DNA from: Ciona intestinalis
Lineage: Eukaryota; Chordata; Ascidiacea; Phlebobranchia; Cionidae
NCBI RefSeq assembly: GCF_000224145.3
Contig: NC_020173.2
Location: 1,665,435 to 1,729,434 of the forward strand
Length of the DNA stretch: 64,000 nucleotides
Direction of reading: 5' to 3'
The translations under genes were made by a program, and so were the position numbers. How positions within the stretch are numbered: position 1 is the first letter of the stretch; the number at the start of each line of letters is the position of its first letter. This document shows positions 43,707 through 54,560 of this stretch, piece by piece. The notes under the pieces were generated by a model. The model saw only the letters and a program-made list of their open reading frames with translations. It did no database searches and was not told the DNA's origin.

Positions 43707-46700
43707 TCAATTGGTTCGTAATTGGTAATCTGCAAAAAATAAAGCAATTAAAATTAAAACAATATTAAGTTCTTAGTTGTATTTTAGAAAGTTTAAGTAA
43801 GAAGCACACATTATATATAGTAGAGTGGGAGAAGATGCGCTACCTTTTATTCTATTTTATCGTCCCATTTAGTATTAACCAAAAAACATTTAAAGAGATA
43901 TAAAACCGTATCTTCCCGACTCCCATAGACTGTTGTTAATTGTTTAAAACAAGATCAGGATATTTGGATATTAGGTGCCAAAAGTGTCCCATGTTCCCCC
44001 ACCCTACTATATATTTACATAACTAGAATAAGATGTATTTAAATAAAGATTGCACACAAAAGTATCTTAAATTAAAACATGGTCATACTTACCCCCATTC
44101 TGTGTGATGTACCTCACCCAAGGCAGAGCTTGGTATCCACTTTTCTCTATGATTTTCAAATACCTTACCTAAATAAACAAACACAACAAAAATAATCAAC
44201 ACACTGCTCCAATAGATTAAACAGCAATTAGGACATACCAAGTTCAAATTTCAAGGAAGTAAAAGGAAAAAAAATATTCTGGTATTTTTGCTACCAGGAA
44301 CAATGTAAAATAATTGTTTTTTCCACTCATCTGGTATATAAAAAAAATTAATATGGATGAATGTAACCTACTTTAGTCTCATGTGGCCGCAAATCGACAG
44401 TCTTTATAACACCAGTGTTGATGCCAGTTTACCAGTTACCATGTATGTTACTTTGTAGATTGTAGGTGATTATATTTTTAGGATTTTTTTGATTTTTTTA
44501 TGTATGGCTGATAATTTGGCAACTCATTAGTGACCACATATTAATCAAATAAATGTTTTTATATACAAGATGGGCGCAAAAAAAATATGACTAAACAAGT
44601 TATACCCACAAGTGTATGCCCGATGTCAAATAAATTTTTATACACGAGATGAGCGCAAATAATATGATTAAACAAACAAGTTATATTTTTAAGTGTCGAA
44701 TACATGTTTTTTGTATACCAGATTAGCCAAACAATATAATTAAACAAGTTATAACCACAAGTAAAACCTGTATGCCGGATGTTGTAAAGTAAGGAATCTC
44801 AAACTTGACGCTGATTGGAGGTTTTCCCTCAAGTTCCTCGCTCTCAACACTTGGAAGACCAAAGTGAGCTCTCATTAAATATTCTTTACCTCCCTGGGTA
44901 TTAAGATAGTTTGTAAGGTTAGGGATATAGTTTGTAAAGTTATACTTAGTTCAAGATATAAATATACATGTAGTAGGGTAGGGGAAGATTGGAGACCTTT
45001 AGCAGATATTATTTAAACATCGTGGTCGTGTTTTAAACAATTAACAACAGTATATGGGAGTCGTGAGGATACGGTTTTATAAATCTTTGAATGTTTTTTG
45101 TTTAATACCAAATCGGACGAGAAAATAGAGTAAAATGGTGTCCCATTTTCGTCACCCTACTATATGTCAATTATATGAAATATAAATATATAGTTATTAA
45201 ACTCAAAATATGGATAGTGGTATAAGCAAGAAGAAATTAAATGCAATTTATGAGCTAAAGTTAGACCCACAATCCTGCATACATTTGTTTAAGATTCGTC
45301 CACCTATGATTTACTGTTCAGGTTACATATTTTTACAGTGTATTGTTGTATTGGAAATAGAAAAACCATAGCTATATTTCAATTAAGTATCCCAACAACT
45401 TGAGTTTATTTATATGTATGTACCACTGATGAACAACAATTTATTAGTATAGTAGGATGGGGGAAGATGGGACACTTTTGGCGCATAATGTCCGAATATC
45501 CTGATCGTGTTTTAAACAGTTAACAACGGTCTATGGGAGTCTTGAGCATATAGTTTTAAAATTCTTTTAAAGTTCCTTGTTTACTACCACATTGGACGAT
45601 AAAATAGAGTTAAAAGGTGTGTCAACTTCCCCCATCCTACTATATATAGAAATATATATACGTACCACTGATGAGCACTATTTTTTTTGTTTTACATATA
45701 AAAGCATTCTTCTTATTTGTCTTACATACTAGATTCGTCATACATAAAAGCCCATATTTTTAAACTAAAAAAGTCAACTATACTAGATTCGTCATACATA
45801 AAAGCCTATGCATATTTTTAAACTAAAAAAGTCCAACTTACTGGGAATGACTTCACGGTCCACACAATATTGCTTGTCTCAGGCACCCACTTAACACTCC
45901 CAACAGATGTTTTAAACTTGGGTGTATCGGCATCGTTTGGAACCGGTATTTGAATTTCGACATTGTTCGCCGTCGAGCGACGTTTGAATTGACTTTTAGC
46001 CTTGAATGAATTTAAATTTATTAAATGAACCAATGTCCAAAATATTACTACAATCCTATTTGTGTGACGTAATCATCGATACCATGGTAGTCGTTTCACT
46101 TTAGACTGCCAGCAGCTTGGAATAAAACAAAGTCCAGCAAGAGAAAATTTAGGTATTGCAGTATGTCCGACAACAACAACAGCATAACTTATCAAATTAT
46201 TTTCACAAATGTTCAGTCTAGTTATCATACTGTTGTGAGATAAGCAGAAAAAAACGAAAACTAGAAATTTAATGAGTAGGGAGGCAATGGTGTTCTGATT
46301 AGAAAAATATATCGGAAAGATATTTGACAACTTAATTCTAAATCAAATGAAGAAGTTCTAACCTTAACCATGATTTCAACACGACTGTGTGAATGTCGTT
46401 CAATCACAGATTCAATCCAAATCAGTGGTTTCACCTACAACAACAGAATAAAATATGTAATGAATATAACTCACTTTATCCTCGCATGGTCAGAAAACGA
46501 CAGTCTTTATAACACGGATGTTCATATACCTGGTGTCAGCTTACGAATTACCGTGTATGTTACTTTGTGGGTGATTATTATTTGTATTTTTTTTGTGTAT
46601 GACTGATAATTTTGACAACCCATAACCTCTGGGTTACAGGCAGACTTTGCCACGGCACCAGACAATAAAAAAGGCGAACCCATGAAATTACACAATTAGT

Positions 46701-49700
46701 CAGTTCTATGGTGCTTGCTAATTACTACATGGCTTTATGTGTAGTTTAGCCTAGTGTGTTTTATGTGCTTTATTCTTTTTATCATTATATTCAATTTTAG
46801 TTCCATGCATTTCATACAAGTAATACTGCCCAGCCACAAACAGTGGGTATAACAGGATTAGTCTCTATTTGCACAAATTCAGTGATAGCATGAATGAGGG
46901 CATGAATGAATGTTACTTAATTACCCTAGCTTGCAGTGGCATGGCAACGACAGGCCTTATAACACAGGTGTTCTGTTTCATACACATCGTGCCAGCTTAT
47001 GAGTTAGTATGTAACTTTGTGGGTGATTATTTTGGGGGGATTTTTTATGTGTGGCTGACAATTTGAACAACCCATTAGTGACTACTAAGTTGGAGAAATT
47101 GTGGTTAAGTGTCTGCCTTGCATAATCTGTATAAATTAAGCCTCAACTTACATGAGTGTTTAACCTGTACGACATCAACTCAAATTCACCATCTGGAGGA
47201 ATAAATGAGATTGTGCGATCATTTTCAAACCTGGAGAGTCTTACACATTGATGGAACTTCACATCTTCCATCTCAACAGCTTTGCTCTTCCCTCCTGGTT
47301 AACATTAAAGTTTGATCAAATCGATGCGAGAAAAAGTTACAGCTTTGGAGTTGTAGTTGTAACATAGATAAATTTCATAAACTAAGGCCAGGGAGTTTTT
47401 TATCTACTCCATTAGATTATACTATTGCAATAACCCAACTCTACCTTTTTCCATTTATTCTTATAGCACTTCGTAACTTGCACATCCCTGCTTTGCAATT
47501 AATGAACAACCGTTGCCATTATATATTTTACATCAGGGGTTCTTAAACTTTTTGAAGCACGCCCCCCCAATGAAGATCTCAACAAACTTGCGCCCCCCCC
47601 CTCCTTTTTTGTTAAGTTACCACAGTGGTGTTCAATTAATTTCTGCCATGATCAACCACATCCGAACCTGACATATTGGACATGCTTTAAACCGCGCCCC
47701 CTTGGTTGACTGTATCTGTATTATTGCGTAAAACACTTTATCGCGATCAACACAAGAGTGAAATCAAATACCTGTTCAGTTTACGTTGTAGTTTAACCGT
47801 ATATTTACCATTTTTTCTTAGCCAGGTAGACTGTTTGTTATGAAATAGTAGGGATTCATTGCATCATAATAGCGATTGTTTTGCCTGGCAATTAATTACG
47901 ACATAATAGCAATTCGCACGGCGATTATTTGCGTTATAATAGGGATTGACACCTCATCATTTAGCATGTGTAAAAGGTTTAAAAACAGGCTTAAATGTTT
48001 GCTTTTTTAATTTAACTTTTACCTGCGTCGTGTTTTAGCCTTTTGAACACCACTGTAATAACACTTTATTTTATAGTTTTTTGCGCCCCCCTTCCGAGTG
48101 TTTCCCCCCCAGTTTAAGAACCACTGTTTTACATTATCTGTTTAGCAGCCGGTTTTAAACAGTATACATGTAATATTTCAGAAAACTTTAATACATTTTG
48201 TGAATGACCCTGATATACTGCTCATAAAAGTGGAAAATTTCGTAACGAAATAACATTCAGGATCAAGTGATATTAAATACATAACTGACAAAAATAAAGT
48301 GCAACGATTGTATTCTCTCTATACAATACAATTAGTTAAACTTGATATTTCGTATCACTCAGCAAGTGAAGAGGATGTAACATACTTACTTCCAGTGTTC
48401 TGGAAGAGGACTTTATCATTAAGTCCGAGTCGTAACTCTGGCATCCCAGTGAGGTAAACTCTCATCTTGACGCTTCCAACTATCTCAGACCTCAAGACAT
48501 TACCAGTTGAACTTACAAGCAAGTTGACGGACTCTATTACATCAAGGAAAACCTGAAAATACATGAAACATAGATAGTATTTGGGAACTTCTGCTTCTTA
48601 ACCAATAAAAAAATGATTTATTTCAAGAAATTCCAAATGTTCTTGATTGAAGACATTTTAAAGCCTACAGATTACACTATGCTTTTATTTACATCTTTAA
48701 ACAGTTTTCTTTGAAAATAAACAGTATTGCAAAAAAATTAAAACAAATTTTAAATAAATGCTTTATGAAAATATTAAACAAATTGTTTGGAATTTGTCCA
48801 GCAATTCTGCAGTATATACCTCATTTTTGCGATACTTTAAGCCCTCAGAACGCCATGAAACAGCATTAGTTACTGTGGAAGGAGGTCGGACTTGTATTTC
48901 TAACTTGTGACCTTCTTGTGTGATATATCTGCATTAGATCGTTAATATATATATTATGTTGTGTTTTTATCGTTTTTTTGTTGGTTTTGCATGCTAGTAC
49001 TCACTGTCTAATTTATTGTGAAAAATTATGCTATTACAGAATAGCAAGACATATATGCTGCCTCTGTCAGAATAACACCTACACACAGAACTCTTTAAAA
49101 GTTAAGCCAAAAACACTAGCTGTTTGCAATAAAATTCTTTTCCTAATAATAATGCAGCAAGCATATTCATAAAAAAAATTTTTACATAAAATTTTCCATA
49201 AACAGTATCTTACTCTTGTAGGATTTTTGGATCACTAAATTGAGGATACCCGAAGTCCATAACTTCATCAAATAATTCATAAACAATGACAAAGTTGTCT
49301 TTTATACTTTCTTCTTCCAACTCTTTAAAATAATGAGCAAAAATCTGGAATATATAAACAACTGGGAATAAATTTTAGTGATATTTTGATTATTATATAC
49401 ATCTCTAGTTATAAATTCCATTAACTTTGTTTAATGTTAAGTTATTTACATGTCTGACTGCGATGCGGTGTTGCGGCACGGGTCACATGAAAAACTTAAA
49501 ATGAGCTTTCCGGGTGTTGGGGTGATAGGCCAAATGTGGCCTAAATCCCAGGTCCTTGGCAAGGACCTCACCCAAAATTTAAATAATGTTAAATTAAGAA
49601 ATATTATTCATAATGTTGCAAAAACCTGCAATCAAAAGTTTATTTCACCAAACCTGAAAACTGAATGGTACCAGGTTTTTAAACTGTAACCTAAAACAGG

Positions 49701-50673
49701 CTTAACTGAGCCACAAAATTATAGCATATACAAAAAGGCTTATTCAAACCATTTAAAAATATGAAACTTAAATCTACCTGGCACAGTTTGTGCATAAAAG
49801 AAGAAATCATCATGACATTTGAATTCTTATTGGTTGTTGCCACCATGTAAAGATTGCTGAACCGAATGAAGACAAACGTAATGTCACCATGCATTAACAC
49901 TGGAGTTAATGTGCCTTCCTATAGTAACAGAAATTTAGTGTTATAGAAACAGGAGGCATTAAGTCCCATAACACTTTTAAATAAGCTAAAACTATACACC
50001 TTTCTAGGCATTTTTTTCTAATAGTTAGGATAACAATCTAATGAAAGAACATCCCATGTCTGATAAATATACAGGAAAAATATACACATACACTTGTATT
50101 ATATAGCCCGTTGAAAAATAATCATATGTAAGAATGTCATAGCAATACCAGGTAACACACAGTGTTTTAGCAGTAAGTAAAAAACCTTAATTTCTTTGAA
50201 CTTACCTCTTCTTGTTCAAGAAGTAACTTTGGAAATGCATCAATTGCATTCATGGGAATATTTCCTCTGTAGTTACGTGATATTAAAACCTGAAAAGTAT
50301 AATTTGTAATTTTATATTAAAAACTTAAACGTTAGATTAATGTTTCATATTTAAAAAAGTAATATAATACCTCTATTTGTATCTTTGATTACAGTAGCGA
50401 AGATTTAGAAATATTTTAAACGAAAAGACAGGATATAATGACAAAACAACAGTTGTTAAATACGCTTACAGTTAATTAAATACATATTTACATTTAATTG
50501 GAAAACAATAAGCGTGGTTGCTACAGCTAGCAGACAAACGAGCCGTTTGTGTTTATTTATTATCAAGTTTTTCTTCTATAGAAACAAAATTTTGCGTAAA
50601 AAAATACAAAATAATATAAATATATTTCTACCTTTCCTTTAAGGTCTAACACATAAATAGCAGATGCCACCAT
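43707..50673 (-). CDS. AP1M1: AP-1 clathrin adaptor complex mu subunit (AP1M)
   Basis: Twelve exons: 50673-50632, 50289-50206, 49918-49778, 49344-49214, 48928-48820, 48552-48390, 47294-47152, 46434-46363, 46000-45842, 44893-44768, 44168-44093, 43729-43707; the lengths sum to 422 codons plus stop, the usual mu1 length. It starts [14 protein letters not shown] and ends NGDYQLRTN. The N-terminal longin-like domain (about 1-140) joins AP-1; the C-terminal mu-homology domain (about 165-420; [65 protein letters not shown]) reads tyrosine sorting signals on cargo at the trans-Golgi network and endosomes. The pattern is mu1 rather than mu2/3/4. Introns carry MITEs, SINEs and a hAT element. A single-copy invertebrate gene would be orthologous to both vertebrate AP1M1 and AP1M2. 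Confidence 0.95.
43815..44012 (+). mobile_element. MITE in AP-1 mu intron
   Basis: tatagtagagtgggagaag to gttcccccaccctactata. Confidence 0.9.
44352..44545 (-). mobile_element. SINE body fragment
   Basis: gatgaatgtaacctacttt, gccagtttaccagttaccat, and gtatggctgataatttgg in reverse orientation. Confidence 0.6.
44560..44790. repeat. Tandem copies spanning the donor of AP-1 mu exon 44893-44768
   Basis: aacaagttataaccacaagt then tgtatgccggatgttg at the exon end is echoed by ccacaagtgtatgcccgatg and a weaker third copy to the left (intron side). Confidence 0.75.
44968..45164 (-). mobile_element. MITE in AP-1 mu intron
   Basis: tgtagtagggtaggggaag to ttttcgtcaccctactata. Confidence 0.88.
45448..45645 (-). 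mobile_element. MITE in AP-1 mu intron
   Basis: tatagtaggatgggggaag to cttcccccatcctactata; same intron as the previous copy. Confidence 0.9.
45720..45840. repeat. Two ~58-bp tandem copies abutting the donor of AP-1 mu exon 46000-45842
   Basis: actagattcgtcatacataa and tttttaaactaaaaaagtc occur twice; the right copy ends in the functional donor, the left one in a decayed equivalent. Confidence 0.8.
46455..46665 (-). mobile_element. Near-full-length SINE, reverse orientation
   Basis: actttatcctcgcatgg, cctggtgtcagcttacg, gttactttgtgggtgatt, then ctctgggttacaggcag from the tRNA-like head. Confidence 0.7.
46900..47130 (-). mobile_element. SINE, reverse orientation
   Basis: gaatgaatgttacttaatta, catcgtgccagcttatgag, ccattagtgactactaagtt and gttaagtgtctgcc, abutting AP-1 mu exon 47294-47152. 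Confidence 0.7.
47534..48126. mobile_element. Non-autonomous hAT-type element with 8-bp target duplication
   Basis: Begins CAGGGGTTCTTAAACTTT and ends AGTTTAAGAACCACTG, the CAGTGGTTCTTAAA terminus typical of the hAT superfamily. Flanked by the identical octamer TTTTACAT at 47526-47533 and 48127-48134, the target-site size expected of hAT transposases. Interior has C-rich runs (gcgcccccc) next to both ends and no transposase frame. Sits in an intron of the AP-1 mu gene. Confidence 0.85.
49500..49580 (+). repeat. Dispersed ~80-bp repeat (also at 9135-9215, 17560-17640, 30760-30850)
   Basis: Shared pattern ggggtaatgggccaa(t), cctggcctaaatccca(gg), cctcactcatatagaata at four sites. I do not recognise the family. 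Confidence 0.6.
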
Positions 50674-51017
50674 GTTTTTGTTGAGTATTTGCTTTCTTCA
50701 ATGAAATTTGTATATACAGAGTAGAAAGTTATTATCTCAACTATATACAAGTGATCCCAGTGATCATGACCTAATACAAAATATAAATATGAAATTTTTA
50801 AATCTGATTTTAATAAGATAACAAAATTCACAAATGGCAGTTTTAGGAACAACCCCCTCCCCCCCCAAAAAATATTCTGTACTGTAAAATAATAAACAAC
50901 AATTGTAACACAAAAAACAGCTCTGTTGGTATAGAACAGCAATTTCAACAAAAATTAGCCGGGAAACAATTTAATGGCATTAAGAAGCAAAGAGAAAATG
51001 TGGAAATGATATGTCCA

Positions 51018-52558
51018 CTATGAATCACTGCTCTGAGACAGTAAGCGTTGTTCCAGTGTATATCTCCACTGTGCGAGGTTACTCGATATTCGATTCACTT
51101 CGGTTGAGGTGGTTCGGTGCTTGGCACTACTGGATGCTGGATTTATAGGAGGGACAACTGCAAAGCCATCAAACCTATGAAGCACAAATATGTTTATTGT
51201 TTACATAAACACAGAAACAGTTTTAGCGCTGTGGTACAGTGAATGTCTGTCTGCCTTTAGTCAATACAGGTTCAAGGCTTTAACCCAGAGCCCCAGAGGT
51301 AATCGGTTCAAGGCTCTTCACTGTTACCATTGTTGGTATTTATGCCTTAAGGCAAGACAGGTAAAATAGCACTTGCTCCAACCCAGTGGTCACTAATAGG
51401 TTTCGAAATTATCAGTCACACATAAAAAAATCCCCAAAAAAATCACCCACAAAGTAACATACTTGGTAACCCATAAGCTGGCATAAGGTGTATAAAACAG
51501 AACACTTGTGTTTAACGACTGTCATGTTACCGCCAAGGGAGGATAAAGTAAGTTTTATTTATTCATTCACCCTTTTATGGGTTGACTAAATAGTCAGCGA
51601 TACACTATAAAATATAAAAACAAGAACGGTCATTCTTCACCACACAGGGAAAATATAGAAATCCCTCCAATAAGTTTTGCACTTTATATATCTTTGGGTC
51701 TGTGACTTTAGTATCATTATTGGTATGGGGTATCTGAATAGTTTTGTTAATGAATTTGAAATCTTACCCTTTTGGTGGTTTAATCTTTCTTGGTTTGTCA
51801 GTATTGCTTGTTTTCGTTTGGTTGTTATTAACCTTCAATGGAATCTTCTTTGGTTTAAATTTTCCCAGGAAATGTTTAGCTTTTGACAATACTTGATGGT
51901 AACTTTCATTCAATGTGGCAGATTCACTTATCAAAAACATTTCGCTTTCATTTTGTTGCGTTGATTTTGTGGGCTTTGAAGCAGTTGCAGGTAAATCAAA
52001 TCTGTTACTTGCATTTTTGCTATTGTCAAAACTTTTATCACTTAGAACGGAATTTTCCACATCCAAATGCACACTACTTTGTGCCAGGTTTTCATCTGCA
52101 TGGATGGGAATACTTTTATGCGAAACGTCAGCTCTAGATTTAGTTTTATCGAATACAGAGTCAGATTCTTCATCAGAAGGGTTGATTATAACAGAGGTAG
52201 AATGTACCGCAGGTTTTGATTTTGCAATAATAGGGGAGAGCCTTGGTCGTTTGACAGAGTGCAAATCTTCCACATTATGAGACACTGATGCTCCTATTTG
52301 AGTAGAGGAAAATATCTGATCCATACTGTGCGACTGTTCTTCTGTATTTTGCTGTTTATCAGCATTTTCAATAAGTTCTTCATTTAAATTCTTATCGACG
52401 TCGTGTTTTATTTTTCGCTTGAGTGTCGACGGTATGGTTATTTTGAAATTGATTTGTCCTTCCTCAATTGGACCTTTCCGTCGATCCAGTTTCCGATTTG
52501 TTGGTCGATAATATATACCAAGATCGTTTTCCATTTCTTCCCATGTCTTCCAATTCAT
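51018..52558 (-). CDS. Conserved-looking two-exon gene of unknown function, 316 residues
   Basis: Exon 1 is 52558-51768 (starts MNWKTWEEMENDLGIYY, ends KPRKIKPPKG), donor gtaaga; exon 2 is 51174-51018 (acceptor catag, FDGFAVVPPINPASSS to QSSDS and a TAG stop). Frame continuity across the 593-bp intron supports the join. The protein is hydrophilic, rich in K, S, N and D, with basic patches (LKRKIK, KFKPKKIPLK, KPRKIK) suggesting a nuclear protein; no membrane segment or catalytic motif is visible. I do not recognise the family. The ATG sits just after an AG, so an upstream exon could extend it. AP1M starts 344 bp downstream on the same strand. Confidence 0.75.
51225..51570 (+). mobile_element. 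Full-length but older copy of the same SINE
   Basis: Degenerate tRNA-like head, then agacag, cagtggtcactaatagg, body (cacccacaaagtaac, cataagctggcataagg) and an attcattc tail. Lies between exon 2 and exon 1 of the unknown two-exon gene. Confidence 0.75.
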
Positions 52559-52723
52559 ACTTAAGAATCAAATTAAAAATCACAACCAAATAAGAAAACC
52601 TTATAGATATTATGGTACTATAACTTTGAACATCAAAGAATTAAATTTGTTGAAATGGCCCATTGAAAAAACTACATACACTCCTGAATTGTTTATTTTA
52701 GATATGACAGTAACAATATAGAC

Positions 52724-53032
52724 CAGTGGTTCTTAAACTTGGTTGTATGCTTTACCCTTTTAACAAAGATGCTTATCAGATTTCCCCCCAATATGTAATA
52801 TGGCGCTGATTTATTAAAAAGGGAAAACAACTAATTCCATCAGTTATATTTAATGCGATGGATGCGCTTGCTTTATGGCAACAAGTTGTTTAATGCCTGG
52901 TAAAGTACTACAATTTAGCACAATTTTTCTGTTCCGTCAACGGATATGGATTTTGATTGGTAGCTTATTTACTCTCTTTAATACAAGAAGTTTCCCCCGA
53001 GGGGTAAATTTAACCCAGTTTAAGAAACGCTT
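52724..53032. mobile_element. hAT-like inverted-repeat remnant
   Basis: Begins CAGTGGTTCTTAAACTTGG and ends near CAGTTTAAGAAACGCT, an imperfect inverted repeat of the same hAT-type terminus. No clear 8-bp target duplication is left, so it is probably old. Confidence 0.5.
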
Positions 53033-53152
53033 ATATATATTGTGAATAAGGGAAGGCCATTTATTATGCAAAAAGAAGCTTTAGGAAACAACAAACAACA
53101 CTACACATCACGAGTTGTGGAGTATATAAGTAATAAGAGAAACTAAATTGTT

Positions 53153-53275
53153 TCAGACACGGGATTTACGAACAAATACGTTATTACTCAGATTACTGTT
53201 GTGCCTTATGGCTTTGGGATTTTCCACTTTTATCTCCTCAATCCAGTAACGCAATTTTGGCACGGAATTGTAATA
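53153..53275 (-). pseudogene. Possible orphan 3'-terminal exon
   Basis: Behind a cttacag acceptor, 40 codons and a TGA stop read YYNSVPKLRYWIEEIKVENP... The composition looks coding (WIEEIKVENPKA), but I could not find a matching upstream exon in the 1.3 kb before the oxygenase copy A stop, and I do not recognise the family. It may be a relic exon or a chance frame. Confidence 0.3.
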
Positions 53276-53929
53276 CTGTAAGCTAAAACATTTTACACAA
53301 ACTATAACTCGTACCGCAAACTATAACTTTTACACAAACTATAACTCGTAGTCTATACAGTCGTACACCACAACGCTTTACGCTTTATATTTCCCTTCCA
53401 TTAAAAATTTCTACAGGTTGACAGTAGCAGTGCTTCCAGACGCTAAAGTCATATTAAAAAGAGTACGGAATCCCGCTTAAAATTCCATTGGAAATATATA
53501 CAGATGTAAACTAAAATCTATGCCTATGATATTGTTTTGGATTTTCCCCAACAAAATTTTTACTTCAACAAATGTATTGCGTCACACAGTAGGCATATTC
53601 TAAAAGTGGGTTCCCATGCGTGTGCAGTGACAGAGTGGTTTTATCACAGTATAGTTTTATACCGACTCTAAAATATTTATAAATACGTAAGCTATGTATT
53701 TTGATAAACGCGAGTTTAGCTAACGTTCCAGCGACGATCTTACCTAATCAAAAACCAAAGTCAAATTACACTTGGACGAAGACGCACGATTTTGAAAAAA
53801 CAACTATGTTATCAAAATTGAGTATAACAAAAACAAAAACATAAAACACCAAATGAAACGGATTAGCTAAAATTATGTAAAATATACAGTAATTGATGCT
53901 TTAATCACGTTCAAAAGGCTTATATACAT

Positions 53930-54048
53930 AATAGGGTGGGGAAGATGAGACACCTTTTTCTATTTTTTCGTCCTATTTCGTAGTAAACAAAGACTATTCA
54001 AAGAATTATTAAACCGTATCTTCACGACTTGGCGTAAGATGGGACATC
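53930..54048 (+). mobile_element. MITE, truncated
   Basis: ataatagggtggggaagat, then body, broken at cacgacttgg and joined to a fragment of an end (taagatgggacatct). Confidence 0.7.
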
Positions 54049-54052
54049 TGAC

Positions 54053-54250
54053 ATATAAAGTGGGGTGGGGGGAAATGGGACACCTTTAGCACATAATATT
54101 CAAGTATCCTGATCGTGTTTTAAACAATTAACAACGGTCTATATGTTAGTCGCGGGGATATAGTTTTATAATGCTTTAAATATTCTTTGTTTTCTAATGA
54201 ATGCGACGAGAAAGTACAGTTAAAAGGTGCCTATCTTCCCCCATCCCACT
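54053..54250 (-). mobile_element. MITE
   Basis: tataaagtggggtgggggga to cttcccccatcccact. Confidence 0.85.
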
Positions 54251-54369
54251 GAATGTCCCGATTTACCCCGATAAAGACACACTGAAGTAAACCCGATCTT
54301 ATTAATAATCTCAAAACAATATGCCAATATTTTCACACATCTACCATTCGTGAACTAAAGAAGCAACAT

Positions 54370-54511
54370 ACAGTAAGTTGGGGAAGATAGAACACCTTTA
54401 ACCCTATTTTCTCGTTTCATTTAGTAGTAAACAAGGTACATATAACATGATCAGGATACTTGGATATTATGTGTTAAAAGTGTCCCATCTTCCCCACCTC
54501 ACTCTACATAC
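54370..54511 (+). mobile_element. MITE with internal deletion
   Basis: acagtaagttggggaagat to cttccccacctcactct, about 50 bp shorter than the family. Confidence 0.8.
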
Positions 54512-54544
54512 AACATTATAATTACCGTAATAAACATGGTACGA

Positions 54545-54550
54545 TTTATT
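54545..54550 (-). promoter_or_regulatory. Polyadenylation signal AATAAA, oxygenase copy A
   Basis: AATAAA on the minus strand 11 bp after the copy A stop codon. The closeness to the stop is unusual, so a more distal signal may also be used. Confidence 0.4.
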
Positions 54551-54560
54551 TAAAATATAT

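Larger units (their letters stand above)
52559..54560. other. Intergenic stretch with hAT-like remnant, orphan exon and MITE cluster
   Basis: Contains a hAT-like inverted-repeat remnant (52724-53032), a possible orphan terminal exon (53153-53275) and three adjoining MITE copies (53930-54048, 54053-54250, 54370-54511). Nothing else recognised. Confidence 0.55.

Noticed and set aside
51915..52280. Plus-strand open frame of 121 codons
   Set aside because: It is antisense to exon 1 of the minus-strand two-exon gene, whose splice sites and second exon support the minus strand.
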